Shown piece by piece: positions 1-11,109 of a DNA stretch of 64,000 nt. Origin of the DNA: Cudoniella acicularis (Eukaryota; Ascomycota; Leotiomycetes; Helotiales; Helotiaceae); assembly GCA_013054445.1 (NCBI GenBank), contig JAAMPI010000023.1, positions 1-64,000 on the forward strand. The letters are read 5' to 3'. Each line of letters opens with the position of its first letter. Within the stretch, counting starts at the first letter, position 1. The notes under the pieces are model-generated. The model made no database searches and was not told the origin of the DNA. It was given only the letters and a program-made list of their open reading frames with translations. The translations under genes were made by a program, and so were the position numbers.

Positions 1-3000
1 GATAAGGAGCGTAAGGAGAAAGATCTTGCGGCAGGCGGTACACGGAAGCTGTTAGATGACATAGACCAGAGAGCGAATGGATCTCCTGCCGTGGCATCGC
101 CAGCATCACCAGGCACTCCGAAAAGCGTTGCTTCACCTGCTCCCTACGCTGGAAAATTCGACCCGAAAGCAATTGCAAAGAAGGCGGTGGCTAGTGCAAG
201 TAGTGCAAATGCTCTGGGGAAGGATTTGCCATTGAAAGAATTGACAAAAGCGTCCGCTACCTTAACTTCTTCGGTCAAAGGGTTACAAGCTGACAAGAAG
301 CCAACAGCTTTCAACAGCAATATCACCGGTAAGAAGCCCTACCTTGAGCCATGCCATATGAGGCGAGCTAATACTTTCAAAGCAGCATCAGCGTTGCCTA
401 AAGCAAGAGCCAATCTAAGTGCATTCGGATTAAGTACCAAATTTGCCAGCGACGAAAAGGCATCCTCAAAACGAAATTTAGACTTCGGAGAAGACGAGGA
501 GGCAAGGAAGAAATTGGAAAAGCTACCAACCCTACCATTGGCAAACATTGAAGATGACGATGCTGCGCTCGCTAACGGTGTAGAAGGTGAGGAGGACGAC
601 GATGTAGACATGGAAGACGCCGGCACAGAAGAAGAGGCCGCGGCTGCCGCCCGAGCTGCTGCAGAGAAAAGAGAGGAGCGATTACAGGAACAAATTCTTG
701 CAACCAAACCACCAGATTCGGCTGAAGCGGCTGAGATACACCAAGACGAAGTTTCTGCAGATACCAAAATGACTGAAGCAAACACAGGCCAGATCGAGCC
801 ACCCCCAGCAGTGGAAGATGACGAAATCGACCCTCTTGATGCATTCATGGAAGAAATGGGAGATCCTTTTGCACCACCGAAGAACAGTGGCAGCTTCAAT
901 AAAAAGCAAAGCAAGAGTAGCCAGCAGGAGCCCGAGGCATTGTTCGGGGACGACGACGTGGATTTAAATACAATAGAAGCAGATCCAGATGATATTTTAG
1001 CCATGGCCAGCAAAACTAGGAAGAAGAAAGATTTGCCAACTATCAACTATGCGAAACTGGATCTCGAGCCGTTCCGAAAGAACTTTTACACCGAACCTGC
1101 TGAATTGGCCGAAATGACAGAAGCAGAACTTGCAGATTTACGCCTTGAGCTCGACGGTATAAAAGTGGCTGGTAAAGATGTACCCAAGCCTGTTCAGAAA
1201 TGGTCTCAATGTGGTCTCAATGTTCAGTCGCTCGAAGTCATCCGCAAACTTGGGTACGAAAGACCAACTGCCATCCAGATGCAAGCAATCCCTGCAATTA
1301 TGTCTGGTAGAGATGTAATTGGCGTTGCGAAAACCGGATCTGGTAAAACTATTGCATTCCTTCTCCCAATGTTTCGCCACATTCGAGACCAGCGCCTATT
1401 GGAAGGCTCAGATGGCCCAGTGGGTCTCATTATGACTCCGACGCGAGAGCTTGCAACTCAGATTCACAAGGAATGCAAGCCATTTTTGAAGGCCATGGGT
1501 CTTCGAGCCGTTTGTGCCTACGGAGGAGCCCCAATCAAAGATCAAATTGCTGACCTGAAAAGAGGAGCAGAGATCATAGTCTGTACACCAGGCCGTATGA
1601 TCGACTTGTTAGCAGCAAATTCTGGCAGAGTAACGAACCTAAGGCGTGTGACTTATGTCGTTTTGGATGAAGCGGATCGAATGTTCGACATGGGCTTTGA
1701 GCCACAAGTGATGAAAATATTTGCAAATATTCGGCCTAACAGGCAGACTATCCTTTTCTCTGCTACAATGCCTCGCATCATGGATGCGTTGGCAAAAAAA
1801 AACTCTTCAATTCCCAGTTGAGATCACAGTTGGTGGTAGAAGTGTTGTAGCTCCTGAAATTACGCAGATCGTCGAGGTGCGAGAGGAAAAAGAGAAGTTT
1901 CATCGTCTCCTTGAGCTCTTGGGTGAACTTTATGACAAAGATGAGGACGCACGAACACTCATCTTCGTGGACCGACAAGAGAAAGCAGATGATTTGCTGA
2001 AAGACTTAATGCGTAAAGGTTACCCATGCATGTCCATTCATGGAGGAAAAGATCAGATTGATCGAGACTCTACTATCGATGATTTCAAAGCTGGTGTCAT
2101 TCCGATTATGATTGCCACTTCGGTTGCTGCGCGAGGACTCGACGTTAAACAGCTTAAATTGGTTGTCAATTTCGATGCTCCAAATCATCTGGAGGACTAT
2201 GTGCATAGGGCTGGTCGCACAGGAAGAGCCGGTAACACCGGCACAGCCGTTACATTTGTGACCGAAGACCAGGAGCAGTTCTCGGTCGGGATCGCGAAGG
2301 CTCTCGAACAGTCTGGTCAGCCAGTGCCTGAGCGACTAAATGAGATGCGAAAATCCTTCCGGGATAAGGTTAAGAGTGGCAAGATGAAAGACAGTTCTGG
2401 ATTTGGTGGGAAAGGCTTGGAACGCCTCGATGCCGAGCGTGAAGCAGCAAGAAATCGGGAGCGGAAAACACACAAGACTGATGGAGATGATGAGGAAGAG
2501 AAAGATGAAAAGGGAGGTGACGATGATATCGTTCTCAAAGCCGCGTCAGTTGTCCAACCAGCAACTGCAGCTCCGGCACCTCAACTCTTTGGTGTACCTA
2601 AGGGTATTGATCTGGATGGCAAGATTACTGTGCATAGAACAGAACCTGCAGTGTCGTCCTCCGGTGGAGGCTCGAAGAACCCCCTGGACAAGGTTACTTC
2701 TGCCATTGATGCCATCAATGCTCGACTTAACAAGACTGGACAATTGCGATCAGGTGTACCCATCGATAACAAGGGACCCGATGCCGGTGCTTTCCACGCG
2801 ACTCTGGAAATCAACGACTTTCCTCAAAAAGCGAGATGGGCAGTCACCAATCGCACTAATGTCGCGAAGATCCTGGAGGCAACGGGCACCTCGATTACTA
2901 CCAAGGGAAGTTTCTACCCTGCAGGAAAGGATGTACAGCCAGGAGGCGATCCCAAGTTGTATATTCTTGTTGAGGGCGATACTGAGGTTGTAGTAACGAA

Positions 3001-3100
3001 TGCCATGAGAGAGTTGATGAGATTGCTGAAAGAGGGCACCATGGCCGCTGCAGACGCGGAAGGCAGAGCACCTGCCAGCGGTAGATATAATGTCGTTTAA
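1..3100 (+). CDS. PRP5: Prp5-type DEAD-box RNA helicase, 5' partial, frameshifted
   Basis: ATP-dependent RNA helicase of the spliceosome; the family remodels U2 snRNP at the branch site before prespliceosome formation. The reading frame is open from base 1, so the start lies upstream. Visible: acidic N-terminal half, the Prp5-specific DPLDAFM motif (near 832-852), Q motif (RPTAIQ), Walker [26 protein letters not shown], then ARGLD and [10 protein letters not shown] in the C-terminal RecA lobe, and a conserved C-terminal tail. A likely 54-nt intron, 329-382 (GTAAGA .. GCTAATAC .. AAAG), is a multiple of three without a stop. The frame breaks at an A9 run (1794-1802); eight A would join SATMPR..LAKK to [12 protein letters not shown]. 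An essential single-copy gene, so sequence error is likelier than decay. Stop TAA at 3098-3100. Confidence 0.93.
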
Positions 3101-3277
3101 TATAGTCTAGTACATGGATCATTGGCTCAATGACACCTTATCAAGGGAACCAATCGTCCCTGTCCCTCATTGACCCCGTTCAACGCTGATATCCAATTGC
3201 AGTCTTGGTGTTGACAGGAGCAAACCCTCTTCTTTTAATATACACGAGTGCTGCCATCTTCACTTACCCAAACTAGC

Positions 3278-3697
3278 TCAATTATAGGCCCTCGAGTCCG
3301 CCGCAGCATCTGCGTCGCGCATTCTCCTTGTATCTTTGCTCGCAGCTTCCAGAGTGTCTGCCCGCGTCTGCTTTTTCTGTTCCTGCAATTGACTACTCAA
3401 TTTTCCTTTGGGCTTGGTCGCAGCATTTGCTCTCGCCTGTCAGAAGATCAGCAAAGCTCCTCAAGACCAAGTCCCGGCGCATACCTCAGCAGCTGCTGCA
3501 GCCTTTCTTTGGGCTTCCTCCTGTCCCTCTGATTGTGCAGCAGTGTTTGGTGCCGGACCTAGAGTCCTTGGGGGACCGCCGACTTTCTTGGGGAGAGGTG
3601 CGGTCCTGGTGTTGCTCGGGGCGGGAGCAGACCCCAAAGTTCTGCCGGGCTGCGCAAAGGGGTCTGGAGAGGATTCTTTACCACAGAGATTTCCCAT
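3278..3697 (-). CDS. small N-acylated conserved fungal protein (starts MGNLCGK)
   Basis: Two exons, 3485-3697 and 3278-3436, with a 48-nt intron (donor GTATGC, branch CTGAC, acceptor ACAG), giving 123 residues. The start MGNLCGKESS fits dual acylation: Gly2 for N-myristoylation and Cys5 for palmitoylation, which predicts attachment to the plasma membrane or endomembranes. Two copies of a P-x-R-T-L-G motif follow (residues 17-22 and 43-47), then an Ala/Glu-rich helix and a charged C-terminus ending DSRAYN. From memory, filamentous ascomycetes carry conserved small proteins of this layout with no assigned function. Its end faces the PRP5 stop (convergent, 177 bp apart). ATG choice is firm because Gly2 only exists with this start. 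Function unknown. Confidence 0.8.
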
Positions 3698-5031
3698 TAT
3701 TGGTAGAAGCTGATGTAGGCGGGTGGTGTTGATGACGAGCAGGTGGGTGGTGGTCGAATTGTTAAGAGCGCGCAAATGGATGGGTGGGTGGAGGAAACAC
3801 GGTGGATTCGCAATCTGCAATCAGCCTCGTTGGGGCCGAACTTCATGTCTTGGCCTTGTCTTGTGATGGGTGATATTCCGTTTGTGTCTCAAAAGCTCAC
3901 CCATCCCCTGTTAGTTAGAAAGTAATAAAAGCAGAGCAATCAAATCAAAGTTGTTCTTCTAAAAGTGTTGAACTGCGAAGAGAGTAAGCGGTCCAGGCTT
4001 CATGCCAGTGCAGATCGGATCAAGGTGTGAAGTCATGGCTTGCTCCATGCTCTTTCTCTCTCTGCCTTCAGAAAATAAGGGCCGTCAGATGAAAATAGAG
4101 GCCTGAACCCGAGCACGTCCAGATCCGGTATCCTTTGTTTGAATGCCTTTCGAGCCTTTTGAGCCTTTTATCCCAAGTCTGTTCCGTAGATGTCTGTTCA
4201 CTTTGGAAGTGTTATCGATATCGATATCGATAACGTCAAAGGCCCGCACCGAGGCGGGGCGATACGCGAACAACCGCGACCAGTCTTTCAAATTTCAAGC
4301 GTACTCGAGAACTTCCCCATGCATATGAGGGCATACCACGTGGTAAACCAATTACTTAAGTACTTCTTATTCTTAAGTCAACTGACTTTGGCAAAAATGC
4401 CTTTGTAATATGCTGAGTCTTCTAGTAATTCAACGATTGCGCAAATTTACTTGGGTACTTGCTTGTCCGTGCACCACCGTGTGCACCTTCGGTTGGACAA
4501 TTCGTTCATTTCCTCCGTTTCGTGAGGCACGAGTGAAAAAAGCGCTTCACTGGCGCATGCTCTGCTATGCTGACTCTCTCCGAGCAGATAAGTTTTCGAT
4601 TTTTGAGAACCTTGTTGGGTTTCTGATCTTATCGTCCCCTGCAGCCATTTTTCTTCTAAGCCTCTTTGGGTAGCTCGCGACGATGTTTTATTGGCTCGTC
4701 TGAAAAAGCTAGATTGAAAGAAGGCTGGCGCGTAATCCGCGTTGGTCCCTTGAAATACTTTCCGCCTCTGAACTGAAGGCTCCATTCAAACAAAACACTA
4801 CGAATCTCCCGTCCTCATAAAGGAAACGCTATTTCCCCGCCCTCTTCACACCCCCGGAGCTCTCTTCATGAACTTGTGAGGTTACAACCCATTCCATACG
4901 GGCGCGCCCCTACATTCGAACTCAATAATTACACTCGACAGGCCTCCGCCCTACGGCATCTGACGCTTCACGATTTGCCCACCCTAACAGTGGAATACCA
5001 CTTCTTTTTCATCGTAAAAATCATAATAATC
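3698..5031. other. intergenic spacer, shared 5' region
   Basis: 1.3 kb between two divergent genes, serving as their upstream regions. It holds a perfect 24-bp palindrome (4211-4234) and scattered pyrimidine-rich stretches before the zinc-finger gene. The open frames here are short and not protein-like. Confidence 0.6.
4211..4234. repeat. 24-bp perfect palindrome
   Basis: GTTATCGATATC followed by its exact reverse complement, built from ATCGAT repeats. It lies about 800 bp upstream of the zinc-finger ATG and 510 bp upstream of the acylated-protein ATG. Could be a dimeric protein site or chance low complexity. Confidence 0.8.
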
Positions 5032-6983
5032 ATGTCTTCTTCCACCTACAGACCTGTCCAAATACAGGGTCACTACGATAACCCCGACACTTCAGGCCGG
5101 TTGTATATCAATCCAACATTATATGACCCCCACACCTCTTCATACGAACCATTTTATGTCAGGCAAAGTGGCCCTGATGGATTTGGGGATCCTCGATCAA
5201 TGCCCCTCGCTGTGTCGTTAGCAGCCTCTTCTTCTACATTTCGACCTGAAATGAGAAATGCTGGCCAGAATTCATTTGCAGATATGGGCCCATGCCCACG
5301 TACACTTCAAGATCATTCTCTACCTCGGAATAGAAGCCAGCGCCAAACTCAGATCCCACCTGTTCAGCGATGCTTTTCGCAGACCGGGTCGCAGAGTACT
5401 TGCTGCAGTTCCTGTCCAGATGGGGAAGTTTGCGCCAGACCAGACTGCTCTGTCCTTCACGAACCCATCAACAATGAAGCAGACATTATCCCCGCGATGT
5501 CTTATCAGGAACCAATGCAAGCTCAACAGTCAACTCACTACGATTCTACCGCCCTCCCTGGTCAATCCTCCTTGGAGTTATCGAATATTGGCGCCCGATT
5601 TCCGAACAGCTACACTGATTCGGCAATGACGCCCCCAACTACATTTGAAAATAACTTCATGGATAACTATCCCGGCAATTGTCCTTGGACTCAATGCGGA
5701 GAGCAGCTTCACAACTGGGAGGAGTATTCTGAGCATCTCAATCGCCAGCATATTGAACCGCAGCTGGTAATTCCATGTCCGGTTCCAGGAGACGAGTGTG
5801 AGGGAAACATAGGAGAAGGCGTTGTTCAGCACTTGCAATCTGATCATCCTTGGATTTTTCAAAATGAAGGGGATGGATTTGCCTGTCCCAGCCAAATGTG
5901 CTTCCCAAACCAAATCTTCCACAATGTCAGCATGCTCGGAGCACATGTTGATCAGGTTCACGTTGCTGCAGCGCCTTTGCATTGCAATTATCAAGATTGC
6001 CATTCGTCTTTTCAGGAAAGAAATGATTTTCTGGAACACTTGAACGTGCAGCACGCAGTTCCCGCTCCATCTTCCAGAGAGGATGATATAACTCTTCCAG
6101 AAAAGCAACCCAACTTGCCAACTCCTGAGTCCATGCAAAGTCTAGTTATCACTGGAGAAGAAACCAGTGCCGATGTGCCACTCTGCAGATGGATAACAGG
6201 GCCAGATCGTACCATTGTCGACAAATTTTCGACAACCCCGAACAATTACAAGAGCATATTTCAAAGGAACACCTCAGGACACTAGACAAATCTTCCGGCT
6301 ATGTGTGTCAATGGGATTGCTGCGATCGAGCGAAAAGACGAAAAGGTGCACATCCAGGGTTTTCACAAAGGGGAAAGCTGGAAAGACATATGGCGTCTCA
6401 TACCAATTGTCAGTTATCTTATTTTCCATATCTGCGTCGCAGCTAATAATAGCTAGATAAATCAACTGCTTGTACTTACCCTGGGTGTACGCAACGATTC
6501 TCTGCGCCGCAAGCCATGGAGCAACACCGTCGACTACACACTGGCGAGAAACCATACAAGTGTAAATACTGCGACAAGTCTTTTCCACAGCAAAGCGCCT
6601 GCAGTAAGCAAGATCTCCGATGCCAGTTCTGGTTGAATGAGTACTAATTTGAAGCAGCTATCCATGAGAGAGTGCATACGAAGATCAAGCCGTTAATATG
6701 CGAATTCTGTGGCGCTAGATTCTCGGAATCTTCGAATTTGGCAAAACACCGCAAGACTCATGGGGAGAAGGGCATCCATGTCTGCCAAATCTTAGGCTGC
6801 AACAAGGCCTTCCATCGATCAGATCAGTTAAAACGGCATCTTGCTAGCCATGATCGCAGGGCTAAAAAGCTTGAATCGAGAGCATTGAAGGTCGCGGACG
6901 GGGATAAAGAGAGCGAATCGACTCCTACGCTGACTAGTTCTGAGATCTCGGAAGAGATGGAGATGTTAGAACTTGGCGGATGA
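5032..6983 (+). CDS. C2H2 zinc-finger transcription factor, Zap1/ZafA-like layout, frameshifted
   Basis: Exons 5032-6408, 6457-6603 and 6658-6983 (introns 48 and 54 nt), about 616 residues once the break is allowed for. Residues 1-210 are Ser/Gln/Pro-rich. From about 217 there are degenerate fingers ([30 protein letters not shown]). A C-terminal block follows with CRWI..C, CQWDCC, CTYPGC, CKYC (HTGEKPYKC linker), CEFC and CQILGC fingers. This paired atypical plus tandem arrangement resembles fungal zinc-homeostasis regulators of the Zap1/ZafA type; the zinc role is inference. The finger beginning LCRWI continues as [15 protein letters not shown] one frame away, so one base is missing between about 6186 and 6212. 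The ATG at 5032 is the first in frame with AT-rich leader. Stop 6981-6983. Confidence 0.82.
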
Positions 6984-7934
6984 TCGGCAAGTTGACTGTG
7001 CGGACTCTTAGGTAGAAAGTGGGAGGAGCCTCATATTATCAACTTCCTTGACTATCATTTATATAGTCAGTAGTCACATGTCTTATCCTCTTAATCCTCC
7101 CCTTTCGCGCTTCTTAGCCGCAATGGGTAACGATATGCTTGAAATATAAAATTAAAGATGATAATTATGTACGAGTATAAGCTTTTGTTTTTAGATTATG
7201 GCAATTTTAAAACGTAAAATTTAGACTATTCGGATGAAATGTACGCTTGAGAGAAACGCCTTTGGAGGGTAAAAGATCTCAGACTACCGATCACATGAAT
7301 TATGAAGCAAAAAGGAGCCTTGGACATTTGTTAGCGAGTCTAACAAATGGGAACTTGATTAGCGAGTTCTCAAGAGCATTTCCTGCAACTGCCAATGGAA
7401 ACATGGCAATTCAACACATACCTAGGAAAGATTCTTTCGAGTTGAATAGGACTCTGAAATAGCGAAAAGTGGAAGATTCACAGTTTGTCGGATGGAGCCG
7501 GTAAATTGCTTCGAGTGCCTCCTAATGGGATAAGAGGGCTTCATGTTTGTAGCTGTTCGAGCGATTGAGTGGAGTTTTAAGTGTGTTGCTTTCTTCACCT
7601 TTACGATTTGGCGCTTCACTTGTGCCCCTTTTCTCCTGGAAGGGGAGGTATCAACAAGCAACACCGTGTCAGAAAATACTAGAATAAAGACGTGGGCGAG
7701 TCTTCAAGGATATCTCGGTGGGTAGGAAGGGCCTGTTGCGTTTGTTGCACCACAGAGTGGATAGCCCTTTCGATCATCTCAATCACCAAATCCCAAACAT
7801 AAAATTTGCTTAATGTCGTGATTTATTGGGGCGGCTCCATGCCAACCATGCTATTTTCGATGATACACCGTGCCCTTGAAAATCAAGCCATTTGCAAAGA
7901 AGCCATGCCACAAATCAAATCCAGTCCCAGTTGT
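6984..7934. other. intergenic, convergent 3' regions
   Basis: 950 bp between convergent genes, AT-rich around 7130-7230 as expected for 3' UTR and polyadenylation sequence. No gene, RNA or repeat recognised. Confidence 0.6.
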
Positions 7935-8532
7935 CTAAGCCTCCGCCTGCTCGAATATTAGTCGCATGCCCGCTCTAAAAACACGCATAGAATTCCCAAA
8001 ACATACCTTGATAGCATATTTTCGTTGAGGGAAATGAATCGCCCGCTTCTTTGTCTTCTCTAGGACCTTTCCGGCCTCGTCCTTGCTCAAGCGTCTCCGG
8101 ATAGCGCGTGTTTGCTTGGGTCGAAGGTCGAGAGGGATATACTTCTTGCCCTTGTAGAAAAGGCGAAGTTGAGCGCGTTGGTTGGCGTTGATGACGGTGA
8201 GAACTTTTGCGATTGACTTTCGGAGATCGTGGCTGTTATGAGAATGCTGTCAGTATTGCCATCTAATTTATCCCACCTGAACTCCTGCTCCAGCAGCATT
8301 TTCCGAGTGTACGCACATCTTTGTGAGTTTCGACGCCGATCCTCCTGCGATCTTCTGCACTCTCAATTGTCCCAGCTCCGTCTTCAGCTCTGAAAGTTGC
8401 TTCGCGAGATCCGCCTTGTTCTTGGACCAGAGTTGGCCAGTCTTAACTTTTCCGGACGACTGTCGCATTGCGTTAGCCATCTTGATCCCCTCTGCTGATT
8501 TCAAGCATTGTGACGATATCAATCCTTACCAT
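7935..8532 (-). CDS. RPL35: 60S ribosomal protein L35 (uL29)
   Basis: Large-subunit ribosomal protein near the exit tunnel. Four coding exons: 8530-8532 (only the ATG), 8317-8459, 8007-8232 and 7935-7946; introns of 70, 84 and 60 nt. The spliced product is 127 residues, starting [12 protein letters not shown] and ending YAIKAEA, the normal family length. The motifs [18 protein letters not shown] and [12 protein letters not shown] are typical of eukaryotic L35. The first intron sits directly after the start codon, as is common in fungal ribosomal protein genes; its branch site reads GCTAACG. A frame-open false start inside intron 1 (MANAMRQ) should not be used. Divergent from GOS1, 318 bp away. 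Confidence 0.96.
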
Positions 8533-8850
8533 TGCGAAGGTGTGTCGTGTGTATATTGTCGAATGAAGAACCGGTCGTCGTTGGTGTCGTCGATTTTGGT
8601 CTCGGAATCACGAAATTATTTTGTTTGTGTGGGCGCCAAATTCGCTTAGCTGTCCAGCAGGAGCGGCGTGCATCGAAAAAGTTGCAGGGAATCTTTATCA
8701 GGGTGAGGCTACTTGAACTTACCTACTTCGTAAATCACGTGTGATGCGGCCGCGCTGATTTGGCTTGGGTCTTGCGGAGACTACAGTTTGTAGAAACATA
8801 AAGCGCATCGCATTGAGATCAGCAACCATACCCCCAAATAAGGCAAAATT
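8533..8850. other. divergent promoter region RPL35/GOS1
   Basis: 318 bp shared upstream region of RPL35 and GOS1. No defined regulatory motif recognised with confidence. Confidence 0.6.
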
Positions 8851-9636
8851 ATGGCTTCTTCGACTGGCATAGGATGGGCGCAACTTCGACAACAGGCGAG
8901 ATCATTAGAAACTCAGGTATGAAATCTATGTCAGAAAGTTGTAAAACGCTGGCCTGACTTCCAAATAGACAGAAACACTATTCCATACATATTCACAGTT
9001 CGCATCTGTACCGAATTTACCAGCTAAACCCTCAGAAGATGAAAGGCAAACGGAAGCAAAGTTACAAGATATATTAGAAAAGGTACTGGGCGACTTTTCC
9101 CGGCCTTGTGTACCATGCTAATAAAAGTCCAGAGAGAAACCCTTATCTCCCAACTCACACGACTGCTTGACTCCGAAGCCACCCTCACAGCCTCTGCTTT
9201 GAAGCAAAATAATCTCTCAAGACATCGCGAGGTTCTTCAAGAACACCGGCGGGAATTATCACGCCTCAAATCTCAAATACAAGATGCGCGGAACCGTGCA
9301 AACCTACTCTCGAATGTGAGAAGCGATATTGATGCATATCACTCGAATAATCCGGAAGCCGCGGAAGCAGACTACATGCTCGACGAGAGGAGCAGGATAG
9401 ATAATAGCCATAACATGGCGGATAGCGTACTCAGCCAAGCTTATGCTGTTAATGACAGTTTTGTGACGCAGCGGGAAGTGCTCACCAGCATTAATCGACG
9501 GATTACAGGAGCGGCGAGTCAGGTCCCAGGCTTGAATAGCTTGATAGGGAGGATATCAGCGAAGAAGCGGAGAGATGGAATCATTATGGGAAGTTTCATT
9601 GCTTTCTGCTTTCTTATGTTCTTGTATTTCATGTAA
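8851..9636 (+). CDS. GOS1: Golgi SNARE GOS1 (GOS28-type v-SNARE)
   Basis: Exons 8851-8916, 8969-9082 and 9133-9636 (introns 52 and 50 nt), 227 residues, matching the family size. Acts in ER-Golgi and intra-Golgi vesicle fusion. The N-terminus MASSTGIGWAQLRQQARSLE and the helical region with L/E/K heptads are typical, the SNARE-like coiled coil lies at about 140-205 (LTSINRRITGAASQVPGLNSL), and the protein ends in a tail anchor (GIIMGSFIAFCFLMFLYFM) without a lumenal tail. Start ATG 8851 follows CAAAATT. Convergent with ATP10; stops are 95 bp apart. Confidence 0.94.
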
Positions 9637-9730
9637 AAAAGGCATTGGATATATCTGCATTCAAGCCGGCGTTTGGGAGACTGGCAAGTCTCGATTACTG
9701 GTGTACAAGTATGGGTATATCTTTAAGACA

Positions 9731-10854
9731 TCATGAAGCGGAGGCGATGACCTTTTTGTTATGTGTTGGTTTTGTCGCATTAGAGGTCGGGCTTTGTGCG
9801 ATTGTAGGCCTCTTTTTCAACTTCGAATCTTCGACGAGTTTCCTTACACTGCTCACCAAACCATCCTTCTCGTGCTCTTCACACACACCACTTCCAGCCC
9901 ATCTGATCTTACACTCCCCATCCAAGAGATAGGTGTACCCAACCTTACTATTCAACAAGCCGATAGCATCTCGTATCTCTTCTGTTAAGCCTTTCCTGAT
10001 CAGGAAATATCGTCCCCAATTATCTGGTTCAAGTTTCTTTCTCAAATTTGGCATGAACAGTTTGATGATCATAGCTTTCAAGAAGTTCTCTTCCACGTTG
10101 ATCTGGACCATTTGGGCCAACCCTCCACTGCTCTTCACGACATGATGCAGTTGTGGATTATTTTTCTCAGAGGCAAAGGTGGCTGCTTGATTCTCGCCCC
10201 AGGCAGTACTGAAAATGCTGACCACAGTAACCTTGCCCTCGAGTAAAGTCGTTGTATCTCGAAGTTTCTTGTCCTTTATTAAGGTCTGTCCGTGGAGATT
10301 CGGGAAGTACAGAGCTCTCTCTGCCTTAAATAGCCTCGGGGGTGCAAGAAAGGATTTCCCTTTGTGGAACCGCATGTTGCTCCATTCTCGAAAGTACGGA
10401 GATGCCACTTGATGTGTGCTGTAAGTGTTAGATGTTGGCCCGATGAGAAACAATACTCCTAGGCATCCTTACAGCTGCTTCCTCCTAGCAAGGTGCTTGT
10501 CGTAATCCACAAAATCGTCTCTTCTCTGTTTCCATGTTCGCGTATCTATGCCGGTATTCTCCCCTGCTTTTGGTGGATTCGGGAGCCAATTGGCCGGTTT
10601 AGAGGCTTGGGAGTAAAGGCGGACACATTTTTGCCGTACGCTCGTGGAGCATTTTCGAGAGGAGATGGAGGTAGTGGAGAAGTAGGAGATGCCTTCGGGG
10701 TGTCGGGGGTCGAAGACGAAGGGGGAGAAGGCTGCGATAGCTTCTCATCCAGCCGTCGGTACGAGGTGCTAAAGGATCGCCATTGGCATATAATGCACCC
10801 TGAAATATCGTACTTGACACTGGCAGACAGTAATTGTCTTCGTGCGAGTATCAT
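9731..10854 (-). CDS. ATP10: mitochondrial ATP synthase assembly factor ATP10, frameshifted
   Basis: Exons 10473-10854 and 9731-10418 with a 54-nt intron (GTAAGG .. CTAACA .. ACAG). About 356 residues. ATP10 is an inner-membrane chaperone for subunit 6 of the F1Fo ATP synthase. Evidence: a basic, Ser/Arg-rich presequence (RSFSTSYRR), then the family block with [18 protein letters not shown] and PNLHGQTL, and a thioredoxin-like C-terminal half ([31 protein letters not shown]). The frame breaks at 10586-10587: after [11 protein letters not shown] the natural continuation [16 protein letters not shown] lies one frame off, fitting loss of one G from a GGG. The frame then runs on through [17 protein letters not shown] to the intron. 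Confidence 0.9.
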
Positions 10855-11109
10855 GTTGCTGTGTATACCCCGATGGAATTCGCGTGCTCTCAGCCCGTCG
10901 CGACAAATTCGAATTTCTTAGCCTCCTTCCGAGCCGGCATGGCGCCAGGTACCGGAGCTAGGTTAATCCCTGCCGGCCCCTTGCCGACGATAGCCGTCTC
11001 ATTTTGCGGAGAACCCCAGATGTCGATTGTTAACCCGCCATGCTTGGAGAATGTAAGTAACAGTTTCCTTCCTTTGGTCTTGAGATCTGTAGGAAGGATC
11101 GCTGTCACG

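Noticed and set aside
339..1046. 235-codon open frame on the minus strand within PRP5
   Set aside because: Ser-rich antisense shadow of acidic/helicase coding sequence; no domain.
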